Shown: positions 1 to 10,730, counted from the first letter of the stretch. The stretch is DNA of 64,000 nt from Xylocopa sonorina (GCF_050948175.1 NW_027490239.1:1-64000); one strand, 5' to 3'. The notes: generated by a model from the sequence alone, not told the origin. Numbers and translations: made by a program.

Positions 1-1474
1 TGGTGTCTTGATAGCTGCTAATATTCAATATCCTTGCTGCAAGTATCGTCGTCGGTCCGGATCGTGCTCGAGTATGGTTCCTGCGTACGAGTTGTTGTGC
101 GGAATCGTCAGCGGGATGAGTACCGTGGTAGCCTACTCTCTAGTGCGGATCGGCGATGGATACGGCGGTGCGGGACGGCTGTTCGGCCGGTATGTAGCGA
201 AAGAAGAGACGGTGCAGTGATATATGCACGTGTCGACGGTTGCACAAATGTATTTGCGCACCTGTGATCGTAAGACAGTTCATCCCCTCCTTGCGGCGAG
301 TTAGTTTGGATGTACCGGAACGGCGCATTCGAGTCGGATGCCAAACGTCCAGATACGTGTACACTAAGCGGTGGTCCGCTCTAGATTACCGCTCCAGGAA
401 TATGGAAAATCGTGCGTCTTTGCTCTAGTCTCGATGTGGGTCGATGCAGCTAAGTCGGTGGTCCGTTCTAACTGGTTGATTACCGAGTTTGACTAAAGAT
501 TAGAGCGAGTGAATGATCTCCAAGACGCGTGGGACTCGTGGAAGACTTCGTAATAGAGAATTTATAATAATAGTAAAACAAGAAATGGTTGGAATAATGA
601 GAATTGTAAGTACTGGTAAAATAAAGTATTTTCAAAATAAGACTACGTTTACACTGTTACTTCCTATGTAAAAGTTGAATAAGTACTAGGATTCGATAAT
701 TTTAGAATATATTTAGAATGATAATTAGAAACTTGAGTTAGTATAGTCGAAATCGGCCTGAATTACAGTTTAGGGTTCAGAGAGGTCCGCTCGCTTGGAG
801 CGGATGACTTGAACTTGGTTTGAATTGGATGAAGTGAGAGCGGTCCGTACGCTTCGAGCGGATGACTCGAACTGCACTTTCAGCTGGCCGACCCGCGACC
901 TCCTCGGATCGCGTGGCGCGCGAGTCGCGGGGCGCCAGAGTGGGGCGAACTCTCGTCCTACGAAGTGGGGATGTACGGTCGTGCTGGGGGCGCGCGCGTT
1001 CGGCGTGAGCCACAAGCGTCTGGCGCTCGCTCGGGCGCTTTGCTTATTTCCTATACTGGTTACATACGCTCTTAAAATTAGGATTATACATGAGATGGCT
1101 TATGATAGCTTGTGCGTGTTGTGTCATGCATGTACCTCGAGTGTAGTGGTGCTCAAATTCTAGGATTTGCTTAATTTTAATTATAGGAAGTATGTAAAGT
1201 ATGGATACGGGTGCGTAACGACGGGCGACACTTCATATTAAGTGGAATGGTCCTCGTACGGAGGCTGTGACACGCTTGGGCTCCAGCTGTCTGACAGGTA
1301 CGCGTCGTGACGCGATCGAGTGGCCCAAATCCCTGGTGCGAGGGTGGTTGCGTTAGATCTGCCAACGGTCTGTACTACCGTGTGTCGGTATGCTCTCGTC
1401 TCTGCAATGGCGGCCGGCGGTGTGTGCGGCTCTACTGGGGGGTGTAGAAGGTTCCGAAATGTTCGGCGAACGTC
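1..1474. other. Unique-looking flank, no gene supported
   Basis: This stretch alternates GC-rich parts (about 1-540, 770-1030, 1200-1474) with an AT-rich part (about 540-770). Short open frames occur on both strands and overlap one another. None is longer than about 112 codons and none shows a recognisable domain, signal peptide or membrane pattern, so I call no gene. Two pairs of short direct repeats are visible: TAAG(T)CGGTGGTCCG at about 365 and 451, and a 32 bp pair at 784 and 842. Such short local duplications in GC-rich DNA can occur in intergenic spacers or old transposon remnants, but I cannot assign either. Nothing here resembles TTAGG telomeric repeats or conserved rRNA. Confidence 0.5.
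784..873. repeat. Short direct repeat pair, 32 bp, 58 bp period
   Basis: Two copies of a GC-rich motif beginning GGTCCG and ending CGAACT or TGAACT start at 784 and 842. They share the core GAGCGGATGACT and differ at about four positions. The unit is a single 58 bp duplication rather than an array. No function is evident. Confidence 0.6.
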
Positions 1475-1509
1475 ACAGTAATATCAACGCAACGCGTTAT
1501 GTATATCTT
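1475..1509 (-). repeat. Satellite fragment left of the 540 bp units
   Basis: The segment ending with GCGTTATGTATATCTT matches the corresponding part of diverged satellite monomers in the minus-strand arm; the same string GCGTTATGTATATCTT occurs near 4838. It directly abuts the first 540 bp unit, and the satellite resumes after the second unit at about 2580 with ATCTTCTC. This suggests the two units sit inside, or were joined to, an older satellite array. The fragment is only about 35 bp, so chance or independent origin cannot be excluded. Confidence 0.5.
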
Positions 1510-2046
1510 GCCAATAAGGGTTCCAGAACCTGGGTGTCCAGGAAGTACCCATCCCCACCTCCTCGTGGTGAAACCTGGGGCGCCGGGCTTGCCCGGAGGC
1601 TAACGGGGCTCTGGGGCTATCGAATTAAACTGGGATTCGGAGGTTTGGTGCATTATCGATTTGCCCAAGCTAGTCCGAGACACTTTCGTAGGGCAAAATT
1701 GAATAAGACTGAGGCTGGCAGTCTGGATCATTTATAAATTTGGCCAAACTGATCCATCCTAATTCAAAAAGGGTCAGAGTGAACGTGTTCGCGTACACGT
1801 AGTGAGTCCGCCTCCCCGAGGTTCCCCGTGGGTACTCCGGCGATTAGTATTCGTCCTCTCTGACGGAGTAGCTGAAAGGCTCACCCGCTGGGAAAGGAGC
1901 TGCGGCACATCTGGATTTTCCCATCGCCCCTTTCAGTGAGGTGGGAGTAACTGGTTGGTAGATTGTAAATTCCGTCTGGGTATACCCGCTTGGGTCAGAA
2001 CCATACCCGATCACCATCCCGGTGTAGGGCAGACAATAAATATCAT
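1510..2046. repeat. About 540 bp tandem unit, copy A
   Basis: This is the first of two head-to-tail copies of a GC-moderate unit offset by about 537-538 bp. Landmarks shared with copy B are, in order: CCTGGGTGTCCA then AGTACCCATCCCCAC; GGTTTGGTGCATTAT; GACTGAGGCTGG then TCTGGATCAT; AAAAAGGGTCAGAG; GTACACGTAGTGAG; CTGCGGCACATCTGG (CCGCGG in copy B); GATTTTCCCATCGC; and a terminal TGTAGGGCAGACAA. A CCCGAG site, which fits the AvaI recognition CYCGRG, lies near 1815. Small open frames here are interrupted and not conserved between the copies, so it is not treated as coding. Its length is close to that recalled for the honey bee AvaI satellite (~547 bp), which is a hypothesis only. Confidence 0.85.
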
Positions 2047-2579
2047 ACCAATACGGGGTTCCAAAACCTGGGTGTCCATGAAGTACCCATCCCCACTTCC
2101 TCGTGACGGAACCTGGCCGTCGGGCTTACCCGGCGGCTAACGGATCACTGGGGTTATTGAATAATTCTGCGACTCGGGGGTTTGGTGCATTATTAATATG
2201 CCCAAAACTAGTCTGAGCCACATTGATAAAGTAAAATTGAACAAGACTGAGGCTGGAAGTCTGGATCATCAATAAATTTGGCCAAACTGATTCATATTAA
2301 ATCAAAAAGGGTCAGAGGTGAGCGCGATCGCGTACACGTAGTGAGGTCGCCTAACTGAGGTTCCCATGGGGGCACTCCGCCTGTTGGGATTCGTCCCCTC
2401 TGGCGGACTAGCTGAAGGACTCACGCACGGGGAAACGCGCCGCGGCACATCTGGATTTTCCCATCGCACGTTTCAGTGAGCTGTGTGTAACTGGGCGGAT
2501 GATGGTAGATTCCGTTTGCTTATACCCGTCCGGATGAGGAAGCACGCCCGATAACCGTCCTGGTTGTAGGGCAGACAAA
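2047..2579. repeat. About 540 bp tandem unit, copy B
   Basis: This is the second head-to-tail copy of the unit starting at 1510, and it differs from copy A by many substitutions and small indels. It ends with TGTAGGGCAGACAA at about 2578 and is followed at once by minus-strand satellite. The AvaI-type site near 1815 is altered here, but a CTCGGG site appears near 2175. The clear divergence between only two copies implies this pair is old or lies at the edge of a larger array outside the window. Confidence 0.85.
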
Positions 2580-4860
2580 ATCTTCTCAATACATCAAAAG
2601 CATGTAAAGCCCACAGGTTCTTTGTAGTAGAATAGCGATTTAGATGCCTAGGTTTCGAAGTAATAGAGTTCCAATGCTTCTTAAAACGCGATACCAAATC
2701 TCACGTCTATGTTTCATGATAAGATATAATATTCATTGCGAACTGTCATATATACCTCGTATTCACCTCAAAAGAATGTAAATGCGATACTTCCTTGCTA
2801 GGTAACAGCGTTTGCTGATGTCTACGTATCGAAGTAATAGAGTTCCAATGCTTCTTAAATCGCCATATCGCATCTCATTTTTATGTTTCAGGATAAGATA
2901 TACTATTCATTGTGGAGTGTTATGTATACCTCGTATTCATTTCAAAAGAATGCAAATGTGACACTTCCTTGCTAGGAAGTAGCGTTTGCAGATGTCTACG
3001 TATCGAAGCAATAGAGTTCTAATGCTTCTTAAATCGCGATATCGCATCTCATTTCTATGTTTCATGATAAGATATAATATTCATTGTGCAGTGTTATGTA
3101 TACCTCGTGTTCGTTCAAAAGAATGTAAATGCGACACTTCCTTGCTAGGAAATAGCGTTTGCAGATATCGACGTATCGAAGCAATAGAGTTCTAATGCTT
3201 CTTAAATCGCGATATCGCATCTCATTTCTATGTTTCATGATAAGATATAATATTCATTGTGCAGTGTTATGTATACCTCGTATTCACTTCAAAAGAATGT
3301 AAATGAGACACCTCCTTGCCAGGAAACAGCGTTTGCTGATGTCTACGTATCGAAGCAATAGAGCGCTAATGCTTCTTAAATCGCCATATCGCATCTCATT
3401 TTTATGTTTCATGATAATATATAATATTCATTGCGAAGTGCCATGTATACATCGCATACACTTCAAATGATTGTAAATGCAATACTTCCTTGCTAGGTAA
3501 TAGCGCTTGCAGATGTATACGTATCGAAGCAATAGAGTTCTAATGCTTCTTAAATCGCGTCATATCGCATCTAATTTCTATGTTTCATGATAAGGTATAA
3601 TATTCATTGTGCAGTGTTATGTATACCTCGTATTCACATCAACTGAATGTAAATGCGACACTTCGTTGCTAGGAAATAGCGTCTGCAGATGTCTACGTAT
3701 CGTAGCAATAGGGTTCTAATGCATCTTAAAACGCGATATCGCATCTCATCTCTACTTCTACGTCTCATGATAAGATATTCATTGCGAAGTGATATGTATT
3801 CCCTCGTCTACACTTCAGATGAATGTAAATGCGAAACTTCCTTGTTAGGAAAGAGCTTTGGCAGAAGTCTACGTGTCGAAGCAATAGAGTTCTAATGCTG
3901 CTTAAATCGCCATACCGCATCTCATTTCTATGTTTCATGATAAGATATAATATTCATTGTGGAGTGTATATATATACCACGTTTTTAACTTCAAAAGAAT
4001 GTAAATGCGACACTTGTTTTCTAGGAAATAGCGTCGGAAGATGTTTACGATTCGTAGCAATAGAGTTCTAGTGCTTCTTAAAACGAGATATCGCATCTCA
4101 TTTCTATGTTTCATGATAAGACATAATATTCATTATGGAGCGTTATGCATACCTCGTATTCGCTTCAAAAGAATGTAAATGCGATACTTCCTTGCTAGGA
4201 AGTAGCGTTTGTAGATGGCTACGTATCGAAGCAATAGATCTCTAATGCTTCTTAAAACGCGATATCGCATCTCATTTCTATGTCTCATTATAAGATATAA
4301 TATTCATTGTGAAGTGTTATGTATACCTCGCATTCACTTCAAAAGAATTTAAATGCGACACTTCCTTGCTAGGAATTTGCGTTTGCAGATGTCTACGTAT
4401 CATTGCAATAGGGTTCTAATGCTTCGCAAAACGCTATATCGCATCTCATTGCTATGTTTCATGATAAGATATAATATTCATTGCGAATGTGTCAGGTATA
4501 CCTCGTATTCACTTCAAATGAATGTAAATGCGACACTTCCTTGCTAGGATGTAGCTTTTGCAGATGTCTAGGTATCGAAGCAATGGAGTTCTAATACTCC
4601 TTAAAACGCAATATCGCATCTCATTTCTATGTTTCATGATGAGATGTAATAGTCAAAGCAACACGTTACGTAATATCTTTTCTACACTTCAAATGAATGT
4701 AAATCCCACACTTCCTTGCTACGGAATATAGCTTGCAGATGTCTACGTGTCGGGGCAATAGAGTTGTAATGCTACGTTAAACGCTATTTCGCAGATGATT
4801 TCTGTGAAAAATGACAAGATGTATTTGTATGTAATGCGTTATGTATATCTTGGCAACGCT
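2580..4860 (-). repeat. 174 bp satellite, minus arm, intermediate layer
   Basis: About 13 monomers lie in the opposite orientation to the main array. The spacing of the GATGTCTACGTATCGAAG landmark is 174 bp (2817 to 2991), with an occasional 173 bp unit (2991 to about 3164). Read on the minus strand, they carry the variant with CTTTTGAAG and GAATACGAGGTATAC. The same variant is found in the plus arm at about 11200-12700, but not in the homogenised core, which has CATTTGAAG and GTAGACGAGGAATAC. Adjacent monomers differ by scattered substitutions and no higher-order periodicity is obvious. Small open frames run through several monomers and are not genes. Confidence 0.92.
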
Positions 4861-6488
4861 TCAGAGGAATGTAAATCTCACACTTCCTTGCTACGGAATA
4901 GCGTTTCCAGAAGTCTACATATCTATGCAATAGATTTCTAATACTTCATGTAGCGCTATATCGCATCTCATATCTATGTCTCATGTTAAGATGCAACGTC
5001 AACGCTAGCGTTATTTATATCTCGTCTGCACTTGAAAATAATGCAAATACCGCACTTGCTTGCTACGGAACAGTGTTTCTAGATGTCTACGAATCGAGGC
5101 ATAGGAGTTCTAATGCTTCATGGAACGCGATATATCATTTCACATCAAGAGTTCGAAGTATGTATGTAGATTTTAATGCATTGTATATATCATTATGCTC
5201 ATCTGCTTCTGCGCCCCAAAAGTGTGGTTTCCACACTTCCTGACAAGAGGATAGCGATTCTGGTTGTAAATGTGTCGAAGCAATAGAGTTCTAATACATC
5301 ATTCATCGCGATCTCGCATCACATTTCAATGTGTAATGTAGGATGTAATATTCAATGCAGTGTGTTACGTTCTACTCTTCAACACTTCTAGCGAATGTGA
5401 ACCCTACACTCCCTTGCAGGGGAATAGCGTTTTTAGATATCTACTTGTCGAAGCAATAAAGTTCTATTACTTATTCAGATCGATGTCGCATCTCATTTCA
5501 ATGCCGCGTGTTGAGATTTAATATTCAATGAAACGCGTTACGTTTATCTGCTTCTACACGTCAACAGTATAAAAATCCTACAATATCTTGCCAGGTAGCG
5601 TTTCTAGATGTGCACGTATTGAAGCAATAGATTTCTAATGCTATATAAAAACGCGATATCGCATTTGATATCAACAGTTCGAAGTATGTAAGTAGATAAA
5701 AATACTCTACACATCTCGTTATGCTTGTCTGCATATACACGCCAAAAGACTGTGATTTCTACACTTCCTTGTAAGGGAATTGCGTTCTTAGATGTCTACT
5801 TTTCGAAGCAATATAGTTCTATTGCTTCATTCAACACGATGTCGCAAGTCATTTCAATGATTCATGGTAAATTGCATTGTTCTATGCAATATGTTACATT
5901 TGTCTGCATCTAGACCTTAGAAGGATGTGAATCCTATACTTACTTGCAACAGAATATCTTTTCCAGATCTCTACGTATCCAAGCAAGACATTTATAATAC
6001 TTCATGCAGCGCGATGTCGCATCTCATTTCAACGTTTCAAAGCAAAGAATCTGTAATCATATATCCATAACATTATGCTTAACTGTTAGAGGTCTTCAAT
6101 AGAATGTGAACTATATAATTCCATGCAACGGCATGGCGCTTCGTAGTGTCTGTCTGTTAAAGCATTCGAGCTAGAATTCTCCATGGGATGCTGGCGCATC
6201 CCATTTCATCGTTTTAAAGTAAGAATGCTGTTATCTCTTATGCATAGCTCTATGCTTATCTGCTTTAAAATTTCATAAGAATGTAAATTCTACAGCTCTA
6301 TGCAACAGGATTGCCCTTCGTAGTGTCTACATGTCGAGACAATAGAGTACTAATGCATTATACAATGCCATGACTCATCTCATTTCAACGTTTCGAATTA
6401 AGTAAGCTGTAATCTTCTATGAACGCATTATAATTATCTGCTTCTACTCTACAATTGAATGTGAATTCTATAGATCCAAGCAACAGGA
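4861..6488 (-). repeat. 174 bp satellite, minus arm, degenerate edge
   Basis: About nine monomers become steadily less regular toward the spacer. Landmarks still visible are GCAATAGAGTTCTAATGCTTC-like, GCGATxTCGCATCTCATTTCA-like and CACTTCCTTGC-like strings. Many monomers carry TTATGCTTATCTGCTTCT-like sequence in place of the TATACCTCGTATTCACTTC-like sequence of the intermediate layer. The same old variant occurs, inverted, at the start of the plus arm (about 10740-10950). The last recognisable piece ends at about 6488 with CAAGCAACAGGA. Such decay is usual at satellite array edges, where unequal exchange homogenises less. Confidence 0.88.
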
Positions 6489-6489
6489 G

Positions 6490-6521
6490 GGGCAGGCCCT
6501 CCACCATCCTACTGCCTGCCC
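6490..6521. other. GC-rich inverted repeat at array/spacer junction
   Basis: GGGCAGGC (6490-6497) and GCCTGCCC (6514-6521) form a perfect 8 bp stem around a 16 nt pyrimidine-rich loop. It sits exactly where recognisable satellite ends and stands out from AT-rich surroundings. No U-tract follows, so there is no reason to call it a terminator. It could be a transposon terminus or a chance hairpin. Confidence 0.6.
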
Positions 6522-7440
6522 TGATGCGGGCAAAGAATTCCCAGGGCCACTCAAACCGCGACCAACATCTATCTTATACTCTAACCGATTCATCGTTATG
6601 CGTTTTCCATTAAGCTTGCCGGAATCAGTGATATTGATTCGCTCAATCTAAATTATTATTTTCTTTTTAAGTTTCTCGATTTTTTTAGTTTCTCTCACGA
6701 TATCGTCTATTTCGTTGTACCTTACCCTTACAGTATGGTATATAATCTGTTGTTTGATATTTCTAGGATTTCCTCTTAATAAATGCAATGCTTCCACATA
6801 TTTTCTTTCTCTTTCTCTTTAGTTACATTGTTGTTATTTTATGCTTTTCACCCTCCACATTCCCTCTCTACACCACCCCGGAACAGGCGTTTATACGATT
6901 ACTGCAGGATGACACCCCGGTCTCGTTATACCGAGGTCGAGTGTTCCTCTCTTGCATCCGTTGATTTATATATGTTATATATTGGAGAATATTTCCTCTT
7001 ATCCTTTGTATTTTTCGAATGAAATTACATTGACAGAAGTACGAGTTAGTTCTGCACGCCTATTTGAAACAACATTAAATAACCTTGTTAAACAATAATA
7101 TATTAAATGTGACTTGGACTTTTAAATTTGAATTTATAAACATCTAACAGTAAATATGTTTTCTTACTATTCATATCGTTATACATTCAGTGATTTATTG
7201 TGTGCTGTGATTTGATATATTAACTGCTTGATTTATTTTACAATGAACTTTCCGTACCAAATATTGTTTTTTACTCCTGATGGTAGTGGATAGTTCTTCG
7301 TTTTATATTCTTATATCGCACTGATTATAAAAGTATATGATATCCCTTTCTATGCAGTCATGTATAATTATGTACATACAAATTCGCGATTAAGTAGCTA
7401 TGTGTTCAAATTAAATTCCGAATAATGCACTAAAAAGCAT
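6522..7440. other. AT-rich spacer sequence, no gene seen
   Basis: The first ~60 bp are GC-balanced and the remainder is AT-rich with T-rich tracts. A 79-codon frame at 6783-7022 is hydrophobic only because of TTT and CTT codons and shows no domain, so it is not called. No tRNA, promoter or tandem repeat is recognised. Confidence 0.5.
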
Positions 7441-8440
7441 CCCAGATAACAAACGGCAAGATGGTAGCGACACCATGCCGGCACTATATTGCCACTTCCG
7501 AGGAGTGTCAACTGATTCGTAGTCATCTGTGACCGGATTCGTTAACTAAAATGCCAGAACGTGTTACCAGCACGTTCTAGACAAGCGAATCGCGCAGCAC
7601 CAGCACCATGGTGACACGCGTATCATCGCTCCATTCATGAATCTCCTCAGCAATTACGCAGGATCACATTTGGCAATGGGGAACCTATGCTTTCATACAA
7701 ATTAGAACCGTTAGATGTCAGTAGATGTTCAGCATATGGCTATTGATAGACATTTTGATGGTCGTTTTCCTATATTTATAGTTATTGAGCGAGTCGTATA
7801 TATTTCTTTCAATCCATCATAGACTAAAAATATTATTTATAAAAAAAATATTACTTATAAAACAAAAATTCATGCTGTTGCGTCCCTATCTTCGCCTTGT
7901 GTAATTTTTTAAATAACATGCTCTCATCGTATTTAATGTAACCCTCAATTGCATGAATTTGTAACAATAAATTGAAGAAAATATATATAAAATAAGTGTA
8001 TATATTTTTATGACAAAGTAATTATCGACTTTATAGAAAAAATCGCCCTATCGAGCTAGTTTATAGAAAATAATAAAATCGAGTTCTTATATCTTTGTTT
8101 TGTGTCGGTGTATCTATATTGGAATCAAAATAAATAAATTGCACAGTTTAGTCATTTTTCATATTTACTGATAATTTTTATGGAAACAGCTTCCCCATTA
8201 GTAAATGTCAGCCTACGCCACAACCACGCGTGTAGCTATGGTGAGCTGATAGTGTCATTGTCACAGCCGTGTAGCCCGTGTGCTGTATCTCGGTGCTTTA
8301 ATGTGCCGTGATACGAATGCCGTCCCAGCACTAACAGTATGCCATTTCGAAAGCTGAGTAGGAGCACTTTGTTAGCACAGTTCTGTCACGGAATTCGTTC
8401 CATCCATTGTCATTGGCGTGCCAATCGCTGGCTGTTTGGG
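7441..8440. mobile_element. Possible 1 kb inverted-repeat (foldback or MITE-like) element
   Basis: The interval begins CCCAGATAACA and ends TGTTTGGG, so the outer bases are inverted (CCCA...TGGG). Two GC-richer arms (about 7441-7690 and 8185-8440) flank an AT-rich middle of about 490 bp. The inner parts of the arms share inverted words in the same order. ACCATGGTGACACGCGT at about 7605-7621 corresponds to the reverse complement around 8226-8243, and ACATTT..NAATGGGGAA.CT near 7666-7685 corresponds to 8190-8210. Spacing between these words differs by tens of bases, so the arms are diverged or contain indels. No transposase frame is present. Flanking bases show at most an AT dinucleotide as a possible target duplication. 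This could be a non-autonomous DNA transposon. Confidence 0.38.
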
Positions 8441-9779
8441 ATATTGTAGTGCATGAGGCAGACTTGTTCCTTATCATCGTCAAGGAGATGGATTTTCACT
8501 CTTCCCTTTTTGAATTTTTTAAATTATTGTTTGGAATTTTTGCCGTTTCTGTATCTCTATGACCGCATTGTGGATTCAACTTATGTACGATCTTTTTGGT
8601 CGTCATCTTTTGTTACATGTAATATTATATATGTGATGCACGTTTGTTATGTAATGCTCAGATTTGTAATCCTCAGATTTTTTCCGTCATTTTTCAGATT
8701 TTTTCAGATGGTATGTTCATTCTTCAGTAATACGATAGAGCACTTTAAAACGAGTTCTACGACCTGTAACATGAAACCGTTGAAGGTTACAAGAAGTAAG
8801 AAAAGGCGATAATACTTATGGCTTTGATAGTAAATGAACCATACGTATTGTAAACAGTGGTGGAAGGCGTAACATTTACCGTTTACTTCACTGTGAATAA
8901 ACACTTTTCGAAGGGCATTTCAATAGTTTGCAGCATAAAGTAAACATGATAAGATTAGTATTGAAAAATCGGTTCGAATACGTTTGGTTAGGCTGTTCTT
9001 TGTGTCGTTCATTTTATAAGTACTGAGCTGGGGATTCCTGAGGACAGCTCACAAAATTGTTGAACTATTGAAGATTATCATTGTGAATCTGAATCAAAAG
9101 GTAATTAAATTCCATTAGATTGTAAACAGATCTCAATGTTTCATTCTAGACAGTAAGATTAAATACTCTTCACAAAACTACAAGAATGGATACATACCTT
9201 TCTGTTATTATTATTTCATAAAGAATTATAATTGCAATTATATAGTTCATTACGATAAAAAATATTTCTCAGAAAATTCTAAATATTAAATTAAAGAATC
9301 AAGTAAAACATTTTTAATAATTACGAATATGAAAAATACTTGAACATTCCAATAGAAAGATGTCTAAACAGGAGTTAGAAAAGTCAAACATTCAATTTCA
9401 ATTCCAGAATTCATCTATAAGATGTAAAATGTTTCGAAAGCTTTAATTACAGTCTTTAATGCAAGCAGTTGGGCAGTACTTCAATTTTTAAGAAAATTGA
9501 TGAAAGTCAACCATTTTGAAGTGGTCAGAATCTTTGTCGTTTGAGCAATAAGTGAATAACAAATAACTGCATAAATTCCAGGCTTGAAAACTTATGGATT
9601 ATATCCTACGCAGACTCGTTTATGAGCGAGTTACTAAATAATAATCCACACTAAGTAATCATTTTAAAACTTAAACGATTACATCTCGTGAACTTTCAAA
9701 GATATCAGAAGTGTGAAAAGTATGTGGTTTATCAAAAACTCTTCTAAAAGAACGGACGAAGCCAATAGAAATCTTTGTT
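8441..9779. other. AT-rich spacer sequence, no gene seen
   Basis: This AT-rich stretch contains overlapping open frames on both strands. A 119-codon plus frame at 8453-8812 is rich in Phe, Leu and Tyr with a basic tail. It has no recognisable domain, and a similar-sized antisense frame overlaps its end, as expected by chance in T-rich DNA. No repeats or RNA genes are recognised. Confidence 0.45.
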
Positions 9780-9910
9780 GAAGTAAGCGAGTTCTAAAGT
9801 TCTAAGCAACGCGATGGCCCTTATCTGCCTATGTTTCATAGCAAGTAAGTTCTGAATTTCTATGAAATCCGATGGAATTCCTCACTACCAACGTTTCAAA
9901 GTAAGTTCTC
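9780..9910 (-). repeat. Orphan degenerate satellite relic inside the spacer
   Basis: Words in the order GAGTTCTAAAGTTCTAAGCAACGCGATGG, then a CTATGTTTCATAGCAAGTAAG-like run, followed by CGTTTCAAAGTAAGT, parallel the minus-arm edge monomers near 5970-6060 and 6160-6220. Those have GCGCGATGTCGC, then CATTTCAACGTTTCAAAGCAAAGAA. The relic is in the same orientation as the minus arm and separated from it by 3.3 kb. The similarity is weak and was judged by eye. Confidence 0.42.
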
Positions 9911-10112
9911 AAATTCTCAGTTCTACGTTTAAAACTATGTGTGTTCTATATATCTATGTAAAGTGATGGTTCCTATTAGTTGTGACGGAAACCTATATAT
10001 AGTAAGTCAGGGAAGCTCGAAGGGGTTAATTATCTAAATGCTTTAAGGTGTAAAACGTACTTTAATCTAAAGCGATCTATCGTTCCAAGGTATCCGCTCA
10101 CGTACAACTTTT
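9911..10112. other. Spacer, no feature recognised
   Basis: Low-complexity AT-rich sequence with no recognisable repeat or gene. If the adjacent LTR-like remnant is real, this would be its 5' leader on the minus strand just downstream of the primer binding site. No gag-like reading frame is visible. Confidence 0.4.
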
Positions 10113-10123
10113 CTTGGGCGCCA
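10113..10123 (-). promoter_or_regulatory. Candidate retroelement primer binding site
   Basis: On the minus strand the string TGGCGCCCAAG matches the start of primer binding sites complementary to the 3' end of lysine tRNA (TGGCGCCC core), as used by many retroviruses and by some gypsy-like elements. Two bases upstream on the same strand lies ...CTGAGCA, ending in the CA expected of an LTR 3' terminus. Only about 10 of the usual 18 bases are convincing, so this is suggestive rather than firm. Confidence 0.42.
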
Positions 10124-10125
10124 GC

Positions 10126-10420
10126 TGCTCAGAAAGTAGCAAAGGGATAGACTACACGACCCCGGGAACCCTGGGGCGGAACAACCCTTGAAACTTCGAA
10201 ATGCTCCTCCTCTCGACTATGACTAGCCAAGTACACACACTCAGATCGCGAGATACTGAAGTCACGGCATGTTCATTTATGGTCTCGACGTGGGTTTAAC
10301 TAACAAGGGTTAGGGGAAACTACGCAACACGCCGCGAATTACCGGGTATCATAACTCGCTTCACGATATAAGATACAATATACAATATGCGACACAAGAA
10401 ATGGGACGCTTTAGCGAATA
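10126..10420 (-). mobile_element. LTR-like remnant
   Basis: Read on the minus strand, this stretch ends in CA two bases before the candidate primer binding site, which is the arrangement of a 5' LTR. It is GC-balanced, unlike the AT-rich spacer beside it, and includes a TATTGTATATTGTATCTTATAT segment that could hold a TATA element. I could not find a TG start or a second LTR, so the outer limit is a guess. No integrase or reverse transcriptase frame is present in the window. Confidence 0.33.
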
Positions 10421-10730
10421 GGCTCTCACGTTCTCTTCTTCAGGTTCCTTGAATTCGCTGGTGGTCCTCGGGTCTCCTGGATCCTCCTCGGGGCACCTTG
10501 GTGGAGTGGGCTGTAGGCTTCGGTATTGTTCGGGTCCATCGATCAGTGGACTTCGGCGATTTCATCTTCTCGCCATCTTGGGTGTCCCTGAGGGGATCCT
10601 CCTGAACATTTAAATTGCGTAGCGCCTCGCGCGCCGCGCTCCCGTGGCCCACCTGCAGGGCCGCTGAACTTTTGACTTCCCATTAGGGGGTTAAGGATGG
10701 TTGAGGGCCTTCTCACATCCCAGAGCATTA
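10421..10730 (-). pseudogene. GC-rich degenerate coding-like remnant, possibly retroelement
   Basis: This GC-rich block contains three overlapping minus-strand frames of 60-70 codons with proline-, glycine- and charge-rich composition. One, at about 10385-10570, runs without a start codon and includes the residues PTPPRCPEEDPGDPRTTSEF before a stop. The frames could be parts of one broken ORF shifted by indels, and the position upstream of an LTR-like sequence fits the 3' part of a retroelement. No zinc knuckle, protease or polymerase motif is seen. It ends a few bases before the plus-strand satellite begins. Confidence 0.25.

Noticed and set aside
825..1163. 112-codon frame in the GC-rich left flank
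   Set aside because: It overlaps two antisense frames of similar length and starts inside a short direct repeat. No recognisable protein family.
1390..1737. 115-codon frame running into the 540 bp unit
   Set aside because: It crosses the junction between satellite fragment and repeat unit, and the corresponding frame in copy B is not preserved.
8453..8812. 119-codon frame in the spacer
   Set aside because: Composition follows T-rich DNA (Phe, Leu, Tyr, Ile) with no domain or clear signal peptide, and a frame on the other strand overlaps it.
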